Origin: CAVSJJ01 sp963728395
GTDB lineage: Bacteria; Actinomycetota; Actinomycetes; Actinomycetales; Dermatophilaceae
Length of the DNA: 64,000 nucleotides
Assembly: GCA_963728395.1 (NCBI GenBank)
Contig: CAVSJJ010000009.1
Coordinates: 186,001 to 250,000, forward strand
Reading direction: 5' to 3'
This document shows, one piece after another, positions 49,879 through 57,995 of the stretch. The notes under the pieces were generated by a model. The model worked only from the letters and a program-made list of their open reading frames with translations, made no database searches and was not told the origin of the DNA. The position numbers and the translations under genes are program-made. Position 1 is the first letter of the stretch. Every line of letters begins with the position of its first letter.

Positions 49879-50694
49879 TCAGCTCAAGGGGCTCACCCCT
49901 TGACCGGCCAGGGCTTGGGACAGGCGCACGCTCTTGCCGGTGGTCTGGCATACGTGGGCGTGGTGCAGGAGCCGGTCCACGGTCGCGGTGGCCAGGGTCT
50001 TGGGCATCAGCTCGTCGAAGGCTGCGGGGTGCAGGTTGCTCGAGATCGCGATGGAGCGTTTCTCGTACGCGGCGTCGACGAGGCGGTACAGCCCCTCGGC
50101 GGCGTCCTGGGCCACCGGGAGCAGGCCGATGTCGTCGACGACGACCAGATCTGCTCGCAGGACCCGGGCGATGGCTTTGGTGACGGTGTCGTCGGCGCGG
50201 TGCCGGCGCAGTAGCACGCCGAGGTCTTCGAGGGTGAACCAGGCAACCTTGAGGCCTTGCTCGACGGCGTGTTGGCCCAGGGCCTCGAGCAGGAACGTCT
50301 TACCGGTCCCCGACGGCCCGCACACCACGAGGTTCTCCCGTCGGCGGACCCACTCCAGGGTGCGTAGGGCTTGTTGGGTCGGGGCGGGGATCGAGGAAGC
50401 CTCAGCGCTCCAGGCGTCGAAGGTCTTGCCGGTGGGGAAGCCGGCGGCGGCGCGGCGGGTGGCCAGCGCGGAGCGTTCCCGCCCGGCGGCCTCGGCGGCG
50501 AACAGGGCCTTGAGGACCTCCACCGGTTCCCACCGTTGCGCGCGGGCGGTTGCGATCACCTCGGGGGCGTGGGCGCGGATGTGCGGCAGCCGCAGCCGGC
50601 GCAGCAGCGCTTCGAGGTCGGGCGGAAGCGGCGGGGCGGTGGGGACACCGGCGACCGGGACGCCACGGTCTTTGCCGACAGCGGACGCGCTCAT
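49879..50694 (-). CDS. istB: IS21 helper ATPase IstB
   Basis: AAA+ ATPase of 271 residues. Walker A GPSGTGKTFLLEAL, Walker B LVVVDDIGLLP, sensor region SIAISSNLHPAAFDEL and the C-terminal DRLLHHAHVCQTTGKSVRLS are typical of IstB. It selects the target and stimulates the IstA transposase. Its ATG overlaps the istA stop (ATGA). Length is normal and no frameshift is seen. Confidence 0.95.
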   Translation of the reverse strand: MSASAVGKDRGVPVAGVPTAPPLPPDLEALLRRLRLPHIRAHAPEVIATARAQRWEPVEVLKALFAAEAAGRERSALATRRAAAGFPTGKTFDAWSAEASSIPAPTQQALRTLEWVRRRENLVVCGPSGTGKTFLLEALGQHAVEQGLKVAWFTLEDLGVLLRRHRADDTVTKAIARVLRADLVVVDDIGLLPVAQDAAEGLYRLVDAAYEKRSIAISSNLHPAAFDELMPKTLATATVDRLLHHAHVCQTTGKSVRLSQALAGQGVSPLS

Positions 50695-52256
50695 CGGGGC
50701 TGGTCCGTGGCGTCGGCGCCGTCGAGGTCCGCGGTGGCCGGCGTCGCTGCGGTCGCGGCGCCGAACGCGGCCCAGGACGCGGTGCCCTGGGTCAGTGACC
50801 GGTCCTCACCGGCCCGACTGGCAGGACCGCGCACCGTGGTGGTGTGGTGGTGGTCCAGGATCGAGGCGAGGTCACCGTGGCCGAAGCGGGCGTGGACCGC
50901 GGCATGCCCCAACGCCCAGTCCACGTCCTTGGTGTCGAACAGCTTCGCCAGGGTCACGGCCTCAGCCATCTTGACCCGGATCTTGGTGGTACCGGCTGCG
51001 GCGGCCTCGGCCAACCAGAGCCCGGCCCCATCGCCCAGGGCGAGGAACTCCACCTCGGCAGCGTTGCGGGCCAATGGTTTACGGTTCAACGCCCCAGCCG
51101 GTGCGGGCGGGAAGTGCGCGTCCTGGACCATCGGGCTGCCTGGGATCGCGCGGGCGTGCCGGGCCACCTCGACCGGCCCCATCGCCTCGACGTGGACGAT
51201 GATGACCTGCTCCTGCGCGCCGCGGCCATGCACCCGGACCCACACCGTGGCTCCGAGCAGGTGGGCCGGGACCGAGTACTGCCCGCCCTCGAAGGCGACC
51301 ATCGGCATCGAGGCCGCAACGGTCCGGGTGACCCCGAACGCGACCGTGTGCGGGCTCGCCGGAATCGGGTGCAGCCGGGCCTGCTCCTCCTGCAGCATGT
51401 CGTTCGGGGCGCGGCGCGTGACCCGGTGCTCGCGGGCGTTGACGTGCGCACAGAACTGCTCGCAGGCGGCCTCCAGCTGCGCGAAGTTCTCGTACGTCGG
51501 TAGGAGGTTGGTGTCCTTGGGGACCAGATCGGCCTTGGCGATCTTCACGCTCGACTCCGACCCACCCTTGGACGCCGGGTCCGCTGGGACACAGGTGTGG
51601 ATCGTGACTCCGTAATGGCGTGAGAACTCAACGATTCGGGGGTTGCGGACGGCGATGCCGGCGACGTGCTCGGTGGTGACGGTCCTCTCGTTGTCAGTGA
51701 GCAGGTACGTCGGTGCGCCACCGATCCGGCGCAGCGTCACATCAAGGGCGGCCATCACCGAAGGGGCGGTCTTGTCCCGGATCGCCAGCACCACCCGAAA
51801 CCGCGACCAGGCCAGCCAAGCCACGAACAACGTCGTCTTCACCCCGTCGATCAGCGGGCCGTCGCCGAAGTCGTACTGCAACCACATCCCAGGCTCGCTC
51901 ACCCACGGGCGGTGCACCCGCACCCGACCCAGGCGGTAGTCCCGCTTCACCGCCGCGACCGCCCGGCGGGTCGTGCGCTGCGAACCGGTGTACCCCAGCG
52001 CGACCAGCTTGTCGTGCGCGATGTCCGCACGCAGCCGACCCTTGGAGCGCTCGATCCACTCCTCAAGCTTCGGCAGGTGCTCATCGATGAGCTGGGCTCG
52101 TGACGCCGGCCGGTCGCTCAACGCGCCCGCCTCACGAGCTGCGACGTACCGGCCGACGGTGTGGTGCGAGACCCCAGCCAGCTCGCCGGCATCACGCAAC
52201 GACCCGGTCAAATCGAACGCTTCCAACATGTTCATGATCTCCTCGGCAGACTTCAC
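50691..52256 (-). CDS. istA: IS21 transposase IstA
   Basis: DDE transposase of 521 residues. N-terminal helix-turn-helix (AEEIMNMLEAFDLTGSLRDA; GVSHHTVGRYVAAREAGAL), integrase core with the acidic residues in LQYDFGDGPLIDG, YLLTDNERTV and KGGSESSVKIAKADL, and a C-terminal beta region. GTG 52256 follows AGGAGG. No stop or frameshift interrupts it, so the element may still be active. Confidence 0.95.
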   Translation of the reverse strand: MKSAEEIMNMLEAFDLTGSLRDAGELAGVSHHTVGRYVAAREAGALSDRPASRAQLIDEHLPKLEEWIERSKGRLRADIAHDKLVALGYTGSQRTTRRAVAAVKRDYRLGRVRVHRPWVSEPGMWLQYDFGDGPLIDGVKTTLFVAWLAWSRFRVVLAIRDKTAPSVMAALDVTLRRIGGAPTYLLTDNERTVTTEHVAGIAVRNPRIVEFSRHYGVTIHTCVPADPASKGGSESSVKIAKADLVPKDTNLLPTYENFAQLEAACEQFCAHVNAREHRVTRRAPNDMLQEEQARLHPIPASPHTVAFGVTRTVAASMPMVAFEGGQYSVPAHLLGATVWVRVHGRGAQEQVIIVHVEAMGPVEVARHARAIPGSPMVQDAHFPPAPAGALNRKPLARNAAEVEFLALGDGAGLWLAEAAAAGTTKIRVKMAEAVTLAKLFDTKDVDWALGHAAVHARFGHGDLASILDHHHTTTVRGPASRAGEDRSLTQGTASWAAFGAATAATPATADLDGADATDQPR

Positions 52257-52692
52257 GGTGTCCCTCCTGGGGGCGGTCGGCGCATCAGCACCGCCACCGC
52301 ACTCCAGGAGGGGCCTCAACCGCGGGACGCGGCGAGGCCAACGAACTTCGTGTCGGGCAGATCCCATGACCGCCAGTGGGCACTCTTCGTGGCCACTACC
52401 GGGCAGCTATATGGCCGCCTCCGGGCAGTTTCTCGTGTCCGCTGTCACGGGGTGGCGGGTCTGGGGTGGCGGGGTGTGGCAGGCCATCGAGGGTGTCGGG
52501 GTCGGGAGGAGCGGGAGGGCGGTCGGCGGTGGCCGGGGCGAGGGCGTGGCTTGGGGGTGACCCCGTGGGTCGCGGACGGGGCGTCGTGGCGCCGCGGTCG
52601 GCCGGCGTCTCCCGATGGTGACCCCACCCGACCGTTCCCTCCGCAGGCACGAGCTGGCGCGGTTCGCGCGCCCGGGAGCGGAGGAGTCGGAC
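52257..52692. other. IS21 right end and leader of the excisionase gene
   Basis: 52257-52447 is the right end of the insertion sequence with its repeats. 52448-52452 is the target duplication. 52453-52692 is GC-rich sequence without a supported gene; GGAGGAG at 52680-52686 is the ribosome site of the excisionase. I could not rebuild a broken gene by joining the two flanks of the insertion. Confidence 0.6.
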
Positions 52693-52896
52693 ATGGAGCG
52701 GCTGTTGACCATCGAGGAGGCCGGCCAGGCCCTGGGTACGTCGGCGAGGTTCCCGCGGCGGCTTGTCGCCGAGCGTCGGATCCGGTTCGTCAAGATCGGC
52801 AAGCACGTGCGGATCCCGGTCTCGGCGGTGGAGGAGTTCGTCGCGGCCGGCACGGTCGAGGTGGTCGTGCGGCGCCGGGACTGGCGGGCCTCGTGA
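52693..52896 (+). CDS. Excisionase / MerR-like helix-turn-helix protein
   Basis: Protein of 67 residues with the excisionase helix-turn-helix: LLTIEEAGQALGTSARFPRR, LVAERRIRFVKIGKHVRIPV, SAVEEFVAAGTVEVVV. ATG 52693 follows GGAGGAG. Its stop overlaps the integrase start (GTGA), the usual xis-int pairing in actinobacterial integrative elements. It would direct the integrase toward excision. Confidence 0.88.
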   Translation: MERLLTIEEAGQALGTSARFPRRLVAERRIRFVKIGKHVRIPVSAVEEFVAAGTVEVVVRRRDWRAS

Positions 52897-54011
52897 CGGG
52901 GCGGGCCGGGCGCCGCGACTTCGGCTACCTGCGGGCGCTGCCGTCGGGCCGATACCAGGCGAGCTACCTCGGCCCGGACGGGCTGCGCCGGTACGCGCCG
53001 GCGACGTTCCCGACCCGCGCTGACGCCCAGGCGTGGCTGGCCGTCACCCAGTCCGCGCTGCTGCGGGGCGAGTGGACCGACCCGGACCTGGCCCGGGTCC
53101 CGCTCGGGCTGTATGCCGCCCGCTGGATCGCCGAGCACCGCCTCAGCCCTCGCACCCGGGACCTCTACGAAGGGCTCTTCCGGCTCCACGTTCAGCCCTA
53201 CCTCGGCGCCACCCCGATCGGCTCGATCACCCCGGAGACGGTCCGCGCCTGGCGGGCCGCCCTGCGGGCCGACGGCCGCTCCGACCCGACGATGGCCAAG
53301 GCCTACCGGCTGCTCCGGGCGATCCTCAACACCGCCGTCGACGACGGCCGGCTGCTGCGCAACCCCTGCCGGATCAAGGGCGCCGACCGGGAGACCCCGG
53401 CCGAGCGGCCGGTGGCGTCGGTGCCGCAGGTCTTCGCCCTCGCCGACGCGGTCGGGCCGCACCACCGCGCGTTCGTCCTGACCGCCGCCCTGGCCAGCCT
53501 GCGCTGGGGCGAGCTCGTCGGCCTGCAACGCCACGACATCGACCTCGACCAAGGCCTCATCCACGTCCGCCGCAGCATCACCGAGCGCGGCGCAACCCTC
53601 GAGGTCGTCCAACCCAAGAGCGGCTCGGCCCGCACCGTCGCCCTGCCCGCGATCCTCGTCGACATCCTCCGCGACCACCTCCAGCGGGTCCCGCCAGACC
53701 CCCAGGCGCCGGTCTTCACCGGCGAACGCGGCGGCACCCCCCGACGAGGGAACTGGCGCGACATCGTCGACTGGCGCCAGGCCGTGTATGCCGCGGGCCT
53801 GCCGGCCGGCTTCCACTTCCACGACCTGCGGCATACCGGCAACCACCTCGCCGCCCAGACCGGCGCCTCCACCCGCGAGCTCATGCACCGGATGGGCCAC
53901 TCCACCATGCGGGCGGCCCTGATCTACCAGCACGCCACAGACGCCCCATCCCGGGTCATCGCCGACCGCCTCGACGCCCTCGTCCGCGAACAGAGGGGGG
54001 GCATCGAGTAG
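52893..54011 (+). CDS. Tyrosine site-specific integrase
   Basis: Recombinase of 372 residues: N-terminal arm-binding domain (GYLRALPSGRYQASYLGPDG), core-binding SAM-like domain (about 60-160) and catalytic domain with Arg in SLRWGELVGL, His-x-x-Arg in FHDLRHTGNHLA, GH in RMGHSTMRAA and the nucleophile Tyr in ALIYQHAT. All catalytic residues are present. It lies 107 bp from the tRNA-Gly att site that it presumably uses. GTG start overlaps the excisionase stop. Confidence 0.95.
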   Translation: MTGRAGRRDFGYLRALPSGRYQASYLGPDGLRRYAPATFPTRADAQAWLAVTQSALLRGEWTDPDLARVPLGLYAARWIAEHRLSPRTRDLYEGLFRLHVQPYLGATPIGSITPETVRAWRAALRADGRSDPTMAKAYRLLRAILNTAVDDGRLLRNPCRIKGADRETPAERPVASVPQVFALADAVGPHHRAFVLTAALASLRWGELVGLQRHDIDLDQGLIHVRRSITERGATLEVVQPKSGSARTVALPAILVDILRDHLQRVPPDPQAPVFTGERGGTPRRGNWRDIVDWRQAVYAAGLPAGFHFHDLRHTGNHLAAQTGASTRELMHRMGHSTMRAALIYQHATDAPSRVIADRLDALVREQRGGIE

Positions 54012-54118
54012 CCGCCGGCACCGAAGCCCTATCGCTGACAGATCGCACGCGAAGGTCTGTGGCGGTGGGTGACGGGGCGGCACTGGCGGCCGACAGGTCT
54101 CTGACCTGCGGGTTTGTC

Positions 54119-54160
54119 GTGGAGCCGGTGACGGGAATCGAACCCGCGTGTCCAGCTTGG
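54119..54160 (-). other. Right attachment site within the tRNA 3' half
   Basis: 42 bases matching 47768-47809 with two mismatches. The intact tRNA shows that the element restores the gene on integration at this side. Confidence 0.82.
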
Positions 54161-54193
54161 GAAGCTGGCGCTCTACCATTGAGCTACACCGGC
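54120..54193 (-). tRNA. tRNA-Gly (anticodon CCC)
   Basis: Full cloverleaf of 74 nt with encoded CCA. The acceptor stem GCCGGTG/CACCGGC pairs perfectly, the D arm is GCTC-AATGGTA-GAGC, the anticodon stem is CCAGC/GCTGG with loop TTCCCAA (anticodon CCC), and the T arm has TTCGATT. Its 3' half doubles as the right attachment site of the integrated element. Confidence 0.97.
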
Positions 54194-54365
54194 GCTGCGT
54201 CGCCGTCGCTGCGGGCCGGGGATGTCCGGATGGCCCCAGGGGACCGTCCGGGGCGCTCACCTCGAGCGACGCGCGAGTGAGTCTAGCCCACCGCCGCGGA
54301 GGCCTCCGACCCAGGCCGGCGCCACCGCATGCCGGCCGAGCGGCGCTGCTGATCGGCCTGCTTCA

Positions 54366-54443
54366 CCCCGGAACCTGGCACTTCACACCGAGACATTCGC
54401 CGGGTGAAGTGCCATGTTCCCGCTGCAGGCGGGAAAGTTGGGA
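54366..54443 (+). repeat. 78-bp double-hairpin repeat, copy B
   Basis: Gapless match to copy A (39771-39848, opposite strand). Identical blocks include CCCCGGAACCTGGCACTTC, GGGTGAAGTGCCA and GGCGGGAAAGT. Hairpin one: 54377-54386 with 54404-54413, perfect over 10 bp. Hairpin two: TTCCCGC/GCGGGAA around TGCAG. It lies 38 bp upstream of dcd and may terminate readthrough from the left. Confidence 0.85.
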
Positions 54444-54469
54444 CCGGCGGGGCTGGGCGGCGGGGCGGG

Positions 54470-54475
54470 TAGCCT
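54470..54475 (+). promoter_or_regulatory. -10 TAGCCT, leaderless promoter of dcd
   Basis: TAGCCT ends six bases before GTG 54482, and no ribosome site is present. Transcript start and start codon should coincide. Confidence 0.55.
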
Positions 54476-54481
54476 GACGCC

Positions 54482-55057
54482 GTGCTCCTCTCCGACCGCG
54501 ACATCCGGGCCCAGATCGACGCCGGTCGGGTCGTCCTCGACCCGTGGGACCCGGCCATGGTCCAGCCGAGCAGTGTCGACGTCCGGCTCGACAAGTACTT
54601 CCGCCTCTTCGACAACCACAAGTACCCGGTGATCGATCCGGCCCAGGACCAGCCCGACCTCACCCATCTCGTCGAGGTCGACAGCGAGACCGGCTTCGTC
54701 CTCCACCCCGGCGAGTTCGTCCTCGGCAGCACCCTCGAGGCGGTCACCCTCCCCGACGACCTCGCCGCGCGGGTCGAGGGCAAGTCCAGCCTCGGCCGGC
54801 TCGGTCTGCTCACCCACGCGACGGCGGGCTTCGTCGACCCGGGCTTCTCCGGCCACGTCACGCTCGAGCTGTCCAACGTCGCGACCCTGCCGATCATGCT
54901 GTGGCCGGGGATGAAGATCGGCCAGCTCGCCTTCTTCCGGCTCAGCTCCTCCGCGGAGAACCCCTACGGCTCCACGGCATACGGTTCCCACTACCAGGGC
55001 CAGCGTGGCCCGACCGCCAGCCGGTCGTTCAAGAACTTCCACCGGACCGACGTCTAG
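54482..55057 (+). CDS. dcd: dCTP deaminase (probably bifunctional, dUMP-forming)
   Basis: Enzyme of 191 residues in the trimeric dUTPase-like fold. Visible: MLLSDRDIRAQIDAGRVVL, PSSVDVRLDKYFRLF, GKSSLGRLGLLTHATAG (102-116 region), and FSGHVTLELSN with catalytic Glu129. It matches the mycobacterial Dcd-Dut length and residues (about 190), which deaminates dCTP and hydrolyses dUTP to dUMP, feeding dTMP synthesis. The GTG start has a -10 element six bases upstream. The cutA gene begins at the next base after its stop. Confidence 0.94.
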   Translation: MLLSDRDIRAQIDAGRVVLDPWDPAMVQPSSVDVRLDKYFRLFDNHKYPVIDPAQDQPDLTHLVEVDSETGFVLHPGEFVLGSTLEAVTLPDDLAARVEGKSSLGRLGLLTHATAGFVDPGFSGHVTLELSNVATLPIMLWPGMKIGQLAFFRLSSSAENPYGSTAYGSHYQGQRGPTASRSFKNFHRTDV

Positions 55058-55414
55058 ATGACCACGTCCGACGCCGGCCTCATCGAGGTCCGGATCACCG
55101 TGCCCGACGGCGCGATCGCCGCCCGGATCGCCGCGACCCTCGTCGACGAACGGCTCGCCGCCTGCGTCCAGATCGTCCCCGGGATCACCTCGGTCTATCG
55201 CTGGGAGGGCGAGCTCGAGTCCGCCACCGAGCACCTCCTGCTCGTCAAGTCGACCGCGGCCGCCTTCGATCGCCTGCGCGGGCGGGTCCTGGACGAGCAC
55301 CCGTACGAGACCCCCGAGATCCTCGCCGTCCCCGTGTCGCAGGCCGACGGGGCGTATGCCGCGTGGCTGGCCGGGTCGGTCGCCACCCCCGACGCCACCC
55401 CGGGCCGCGGATGA
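55058..55414 (+). CDS. cutA: CutA1 divalent-cation tolerance family protein
   Basis: Protein of 118 residues. VRITVPDGAIAARIAATLVD, ERLAACVQIVPGITSVYRWE, GELESATEHLLLVKST and HPYETPEILAVPV are the family hallmarks (trimeric ferredoxin-like fold). It was linked to copper tolerance in E. coli, but the biochemical role is unsettled. It starts directly after the dcd stop and overlaps the hydrolase start by 4 bp, so the three genes form one transcript. Confidence 0.93.
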   Translation: MTTSDAGLIEVRITVPDGAIAARIAATLVDERLAACVQIVPGITSVYRWEGELESATEHLLLVKSTAAAFDRLRGRVLDEHPYETPEILAVPVSQADGAYAAWLAGSVATPDATPGRG

Positions 55415-56040
55415 GCGCCCCGGCTCTGCGCGGCGGCGGCCAGCCCGACGCCGAGGCGGTCGTCCTCGTCCTCCACGGCGGCGGTGAGCAGGGCAGAAGT
55501 CCGGTGCGGTGGACCTCCAGCCCGACGGTGCGGATGATGCCGTTCGCCTGGGCCATCGACCGGGCCGCATCGGGTCGGCTGTCCGTCGTCCGGCTCAAGA
55601 ACGCCGTCTTCGGCTGGAACGAGCAGGAGATGAGCCCGGTCCGCGACGCGCGCTGGGCCCTGGACCAGATCCGCCGGGTCCACCCCGGTCGGCCGATCGC
55701 CCTCGTCGGCCACTCGATGGGTGGCCGGGTCGCCCTGCGCCTGGCCGGCGAGCGCGACGTCGTGGCCGTCGTCGGGCTTGCGCCGTGGGTCCATGAGTCC
55801 GACGAGGTCCGCGGGGGGCCCGGTCTGCGGGCGCTGCTCCTCCACGGCGACCGGGACCGGACGACCGATCCCCGGGCGAGCGAGTCGATGGCCCGGGCGA
55901 TGCGCGCCCGCGGCGTCGACGCGGCATACCGGACGATCCCGCACTCCGGCCACGCGATGCTGCTCCGGGCGCCCACCTGGCACCGGGCGGCGGCGACCTA
56001 CGTCAGGGACGCTCTGCTCGGGCCAGCCCCAACCAGCTGA
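55411..56040 (+). CDS. Alpha/beta-hydrolase family protein
   Basis: Protein of 209 residues: oxyanion HGGGEQGR near the N-terminus, nucleophile elbow ALVGHSMGGRVAL (Ser), Asp in LLLHGDRDRTTDP and His in PHSGHAML. A short dienelactone-hydrolase- or BAAT-like member of unknown substrate; cytosolic. Translationally coupled to cutA (ATGA). Its 3' end overlaps the convergent MFS gene by 38 bp. Confidence 0.87.
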   Translation: MSAPALRGGGQPDAEAVVLVLHGGGEQGRSPVRWTSSPTVRMMPFAWAIDRAASGRLSVVRLKNAVFGWNEQEMSPVRDARWALDQIRRVHPGRPIALVGHSMGGRVALRLAGERDVVAVVGLAPWVHESDEVRGGPGLRALLLHGDRDRTTDPRASESMARAMRARGVDAAYRTIPHSGHAMLLRAPTWHRAAATYVRDALLGPAPTS

Positions 56041-57391
56041 CCACCCCGCCGACGACGAGCAGAGCGGCACACACGACGAGCGCCCGCTGGTAGCCCGCCG
56101 TCAGCAGCCTCGGGTCGCGGTAGTCCTCGCCGGACAGGCCGACGACCGCCGGCAGTGCCGCCACCGCGAGGAGGGACCCGACGCGGGCCAGCGCGTTGTT
56201 GACCCCGCTGGCCGCCCCCGCATGACGGTCCGGCGCCGCGGCGAGCACCGTCGCGGTGAGCGGTGAGACGAGCAGGACGAGCCCGGCGGCGAAGACGAAC
56301 ATCCCCGGCAGCACCCCCCACCACGTCGTCCCCGGACCGACCCCCAGCAGGAGGACGACACCGAGGGCACAGACCACCGGACCGACCGACATCGGCACCC
56401 GGGGGCCGATCCGCTGCGACAGGGCGGCGGCCCGCGACGAGAGCAGCATGAGCATGATCGTCACCGGCAGCGCCGACACACCGGCGGCGAGCGCGCTCCA
56501 GCCCGAGGAGACCTGCAGCTGCAGGACGAGGAAGAAGAGGACGGCGCCGAGCGCGCCGTAGACGAGGAACGTCATGCCGTTCGCTGCCGAGAAGATCCGG
56601 GATCCGAAGAGCGACAACGGCATGAGCGGCTCGCGTTGACGCCGCTCGACGACGAGGAACCCGACGAGCGCAGACATCCCGACGGCGCCGCCTGCCACGA
56701 CCAGTGCGGGCGAGAGGCGCCCCACCCCGGTCAGCGCGTAGGTGACCGCGCCGAGTGCGACGACGGTCAGGACCATCCCGGCCGTGTCGAACCGGCCGGT
56801 CGTCTCCTCGTCGCGTGACTCGGGGGTGGCCCACGCGGTGAGGACGAGGACGGCGAGGCAGAGCGGGACGTTGATGAGGAAGATCCACCGCCACCCGGCG
56901 TGGTCGACGAGCCACCCGCCGAGGAAGGGGCCGATCGCCGTCGCGATGCCCGACATCCCGGCCCAGGTGCCGATCGCCGACGCCCGGTCCTGGGTCCGGT
57001 ACACCGACTGGATGATCGCGAGCCCGCCGGGGGTCATGAGGCCGCCGCCGATGCCCTGGAGGACCCGCAGGGCGATGAGCTGCCCCGGGGTCTGGGCCGC
57101 CGCGCACAGCGCCGAGGCGAGCATGAACCACGTCATGCCGGCCAGGTAGACCCGGCGCCGCCCGAGCCGGTCGCCGAGGGCGCCCCCGGCGAGCACGAGC
57201 GAGGCGAGCGCGAGCATGTAGCCGTTAACGACCCACTGCAGCTGCGAGAGGGAGGCGCCGAGGTCCGCCCCGATGGTGCGTAGCGCGACGTTGACGACCG
57301 TCCCGTCGAGGATCGCGACGCCGGAGCCGAGGGCGACCGCGACGAGGGTGGCCCGACCGCGCGTCGAGGAGCGGTCCAGGAGCGTCGTCAC
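56003..57391 (-). CDS. DHA2-like MFS transporter (EmrB/QacA family)
   Basis: Membrane protein of 462 residues. Family motifs are ILDGTVVNVALRTIGADLGA in segment 1, GALGDRLGRRRVYLAGM in the first loop, and RVLQGIGGGLMTPGGLAII; I count about fourteen membrane segments. Probably proton-coupled export of drugs or hydrophobic compounds. It begins 5 bp after the end of the DDN-type gene on the same strand, so the two are likely co-transcribed. No regulator is adjacent. Confidence 0.9.
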   Translation of the reverse strand: MTTLLDRSSTRGRATLVAVALGSGVAILDGTVVNVALRTIGADLGASLSQLQWVVNGYMLALASLVLAGGALGDRLGRRRVYLAGMTWFMLASALCAAAQTPGQLIALRVLQGIGGGLMTPGGLAIIQSVYRTQDRASAIGTWAGMSGIATAIGPFLGGWLVDHAGWRWIFLINVPLCLAVLVLTAWATPESRDEETTGRFDTAGMVLTVVALGAVTYALTGVGRLSPALVVAGGAVGMSALVGFLVVERRQREPLMPLSLFGSRIFSAANGMTFLVYGALGAVLFFLVLQLQVSSGWSALAAGVSALPVTIMLMLLSSRAAALSQRIGPRVPMSVGPVVCALGVVLLLGVGPGTTWWGVLPGMFVFAAGLVLLVSPLTATVLAAAPDRHAGAASGVNNALARVGSLLAVAALPAVVGLSGEDYRDPRLLTAGYQRALVVCAALLVVGGVVSWLGLARAERP

Positions 57392-57395
57392 GAGG

Positions 57396-57911
57396 TCAGT
57401 CTGCGGGTTCCGCCTCGGGGACGGGGGTGAGGCGCACGACGGGGATGGCCCGCGTCGTCCGGGTCACGTACCGGCGCAGCTGGGGGATCGTCGCCTCGAG
57501 GGCGGGCCAGACCCGCTGGCGCTGCTCCTCGTCCAGCTCCGCGGCGGTGACGTCGAGGACGCCCGAGGGCAGCCGCACCGTGGCGCGGCCGGCGGCGCGG
57601 AGTTTGAGGAGCCAGTCCGGGTCGCGCTGCTGGCCCATCGCGCTGGCGACGACGAGGTATGCCGTGCCGTCGGCGTCGCGCGCCCCGTCCCCGCGCTCGG
57701 TGAGGTAGGCGAGCTGGACGCGCCGCGGCATACCGGACCGGCGGCCCGGGACGGTCAGGGTGAGCATGGGCAGCGTGGGGCGACCGGTCACGGTGAACCG
57801 ACCGCCGGTGCGCTCGAAGAGGACCGGGTCCACCCGGGCCGCGACGGTGCGGACGACCCACGTCCCCGCCCGGGTTGCGGAGAACGCGTTGACGACTCGC
57901 GAGTACATCAC
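57396..57911 (-). CDS. DDN/F420-dependent nitroreductase-like protein
   Basis: Protein of 171 residues in the split-barrel DDN family: MLTLTVPGRRSGMPRRVQLA, the strand YLVVASAMGQQRDPDWLLKL (usual form GGxxxxPxW with cofactor contacts), AAGRATVRLPSGVLDVTAAE and RVWPALEATIPQLRRYVTRT. Members bind deazaflavin F420 and reduce quinones or nitro-compounds in actinobacteria. First gene of a pair with the MFS pump, suggesting detoxification plus export. Start at 57911, with ATG at 57908 as alternative. Confidence 0.85.
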   Translation of the reverse strand: MMYSRVVNAFSATRAGTWVVRTVAARVDPVLFERTGGRFTVTGRPTLPMLTLTVPGRRSGMPRRVQLAYLTERGDGARDADGTAYLVVASAMGQQRDPDWLLKLRAAGRATVRLPSGVLDVTAAELDEEQRQRVWPALEATIPQLRRYVTRTTRAIPVVRLTPVPEAEPAD

Positions 57912-57995
57912 CCGAATGCCTACCAGAAGAAGACGTCCGGCACCTCACACGGGCGGTGGGTTCCCATCGGTAGCCCCGCTGACAAGACTGGGGGG

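Larger units (their letters stand above)
49759..52447 (-). mobile_element. Complete IS21-family insertion sequence
   Basis: 2689 bp from TGTCA (49759) to its inverted counterpart TGTCA (52443-52447), flanked by the direct duplication CGGGG at 49754-49758 and 52448-52452. Both ends carry several copies of a TGCCC[AG]G-type motif (left about 49779-49855, right about 52354-52438) of the kind IstA binds. It contains istA and istB, both intact. The clean 5-bp duplication suggests a relatively recent insertion. Confidence 0.92.
47768..54160. mobile_element. Integrative element inserted at tRNA-Gly(CCC)
   Basis: A 42-bp direct repeat of the tRNA 3' part (47768-47809 and 54119-54160, 40 of 42 identical) bounds 6.4 kb. 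The right copy lies in an intact tRNA whose 3' end faces the element, and the integrase gene ends 107 bp from it, the usual layout for tRNA-targeted elements. Contents: VapBC, YefM-YoeB, a zinc-ribbon protein, an IS21-family insertion, excisionase and integrase. I see no replication, conjugation, capsid or repressor genes, so it is probably a decayed or satellite element. Confidence 0.82.
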
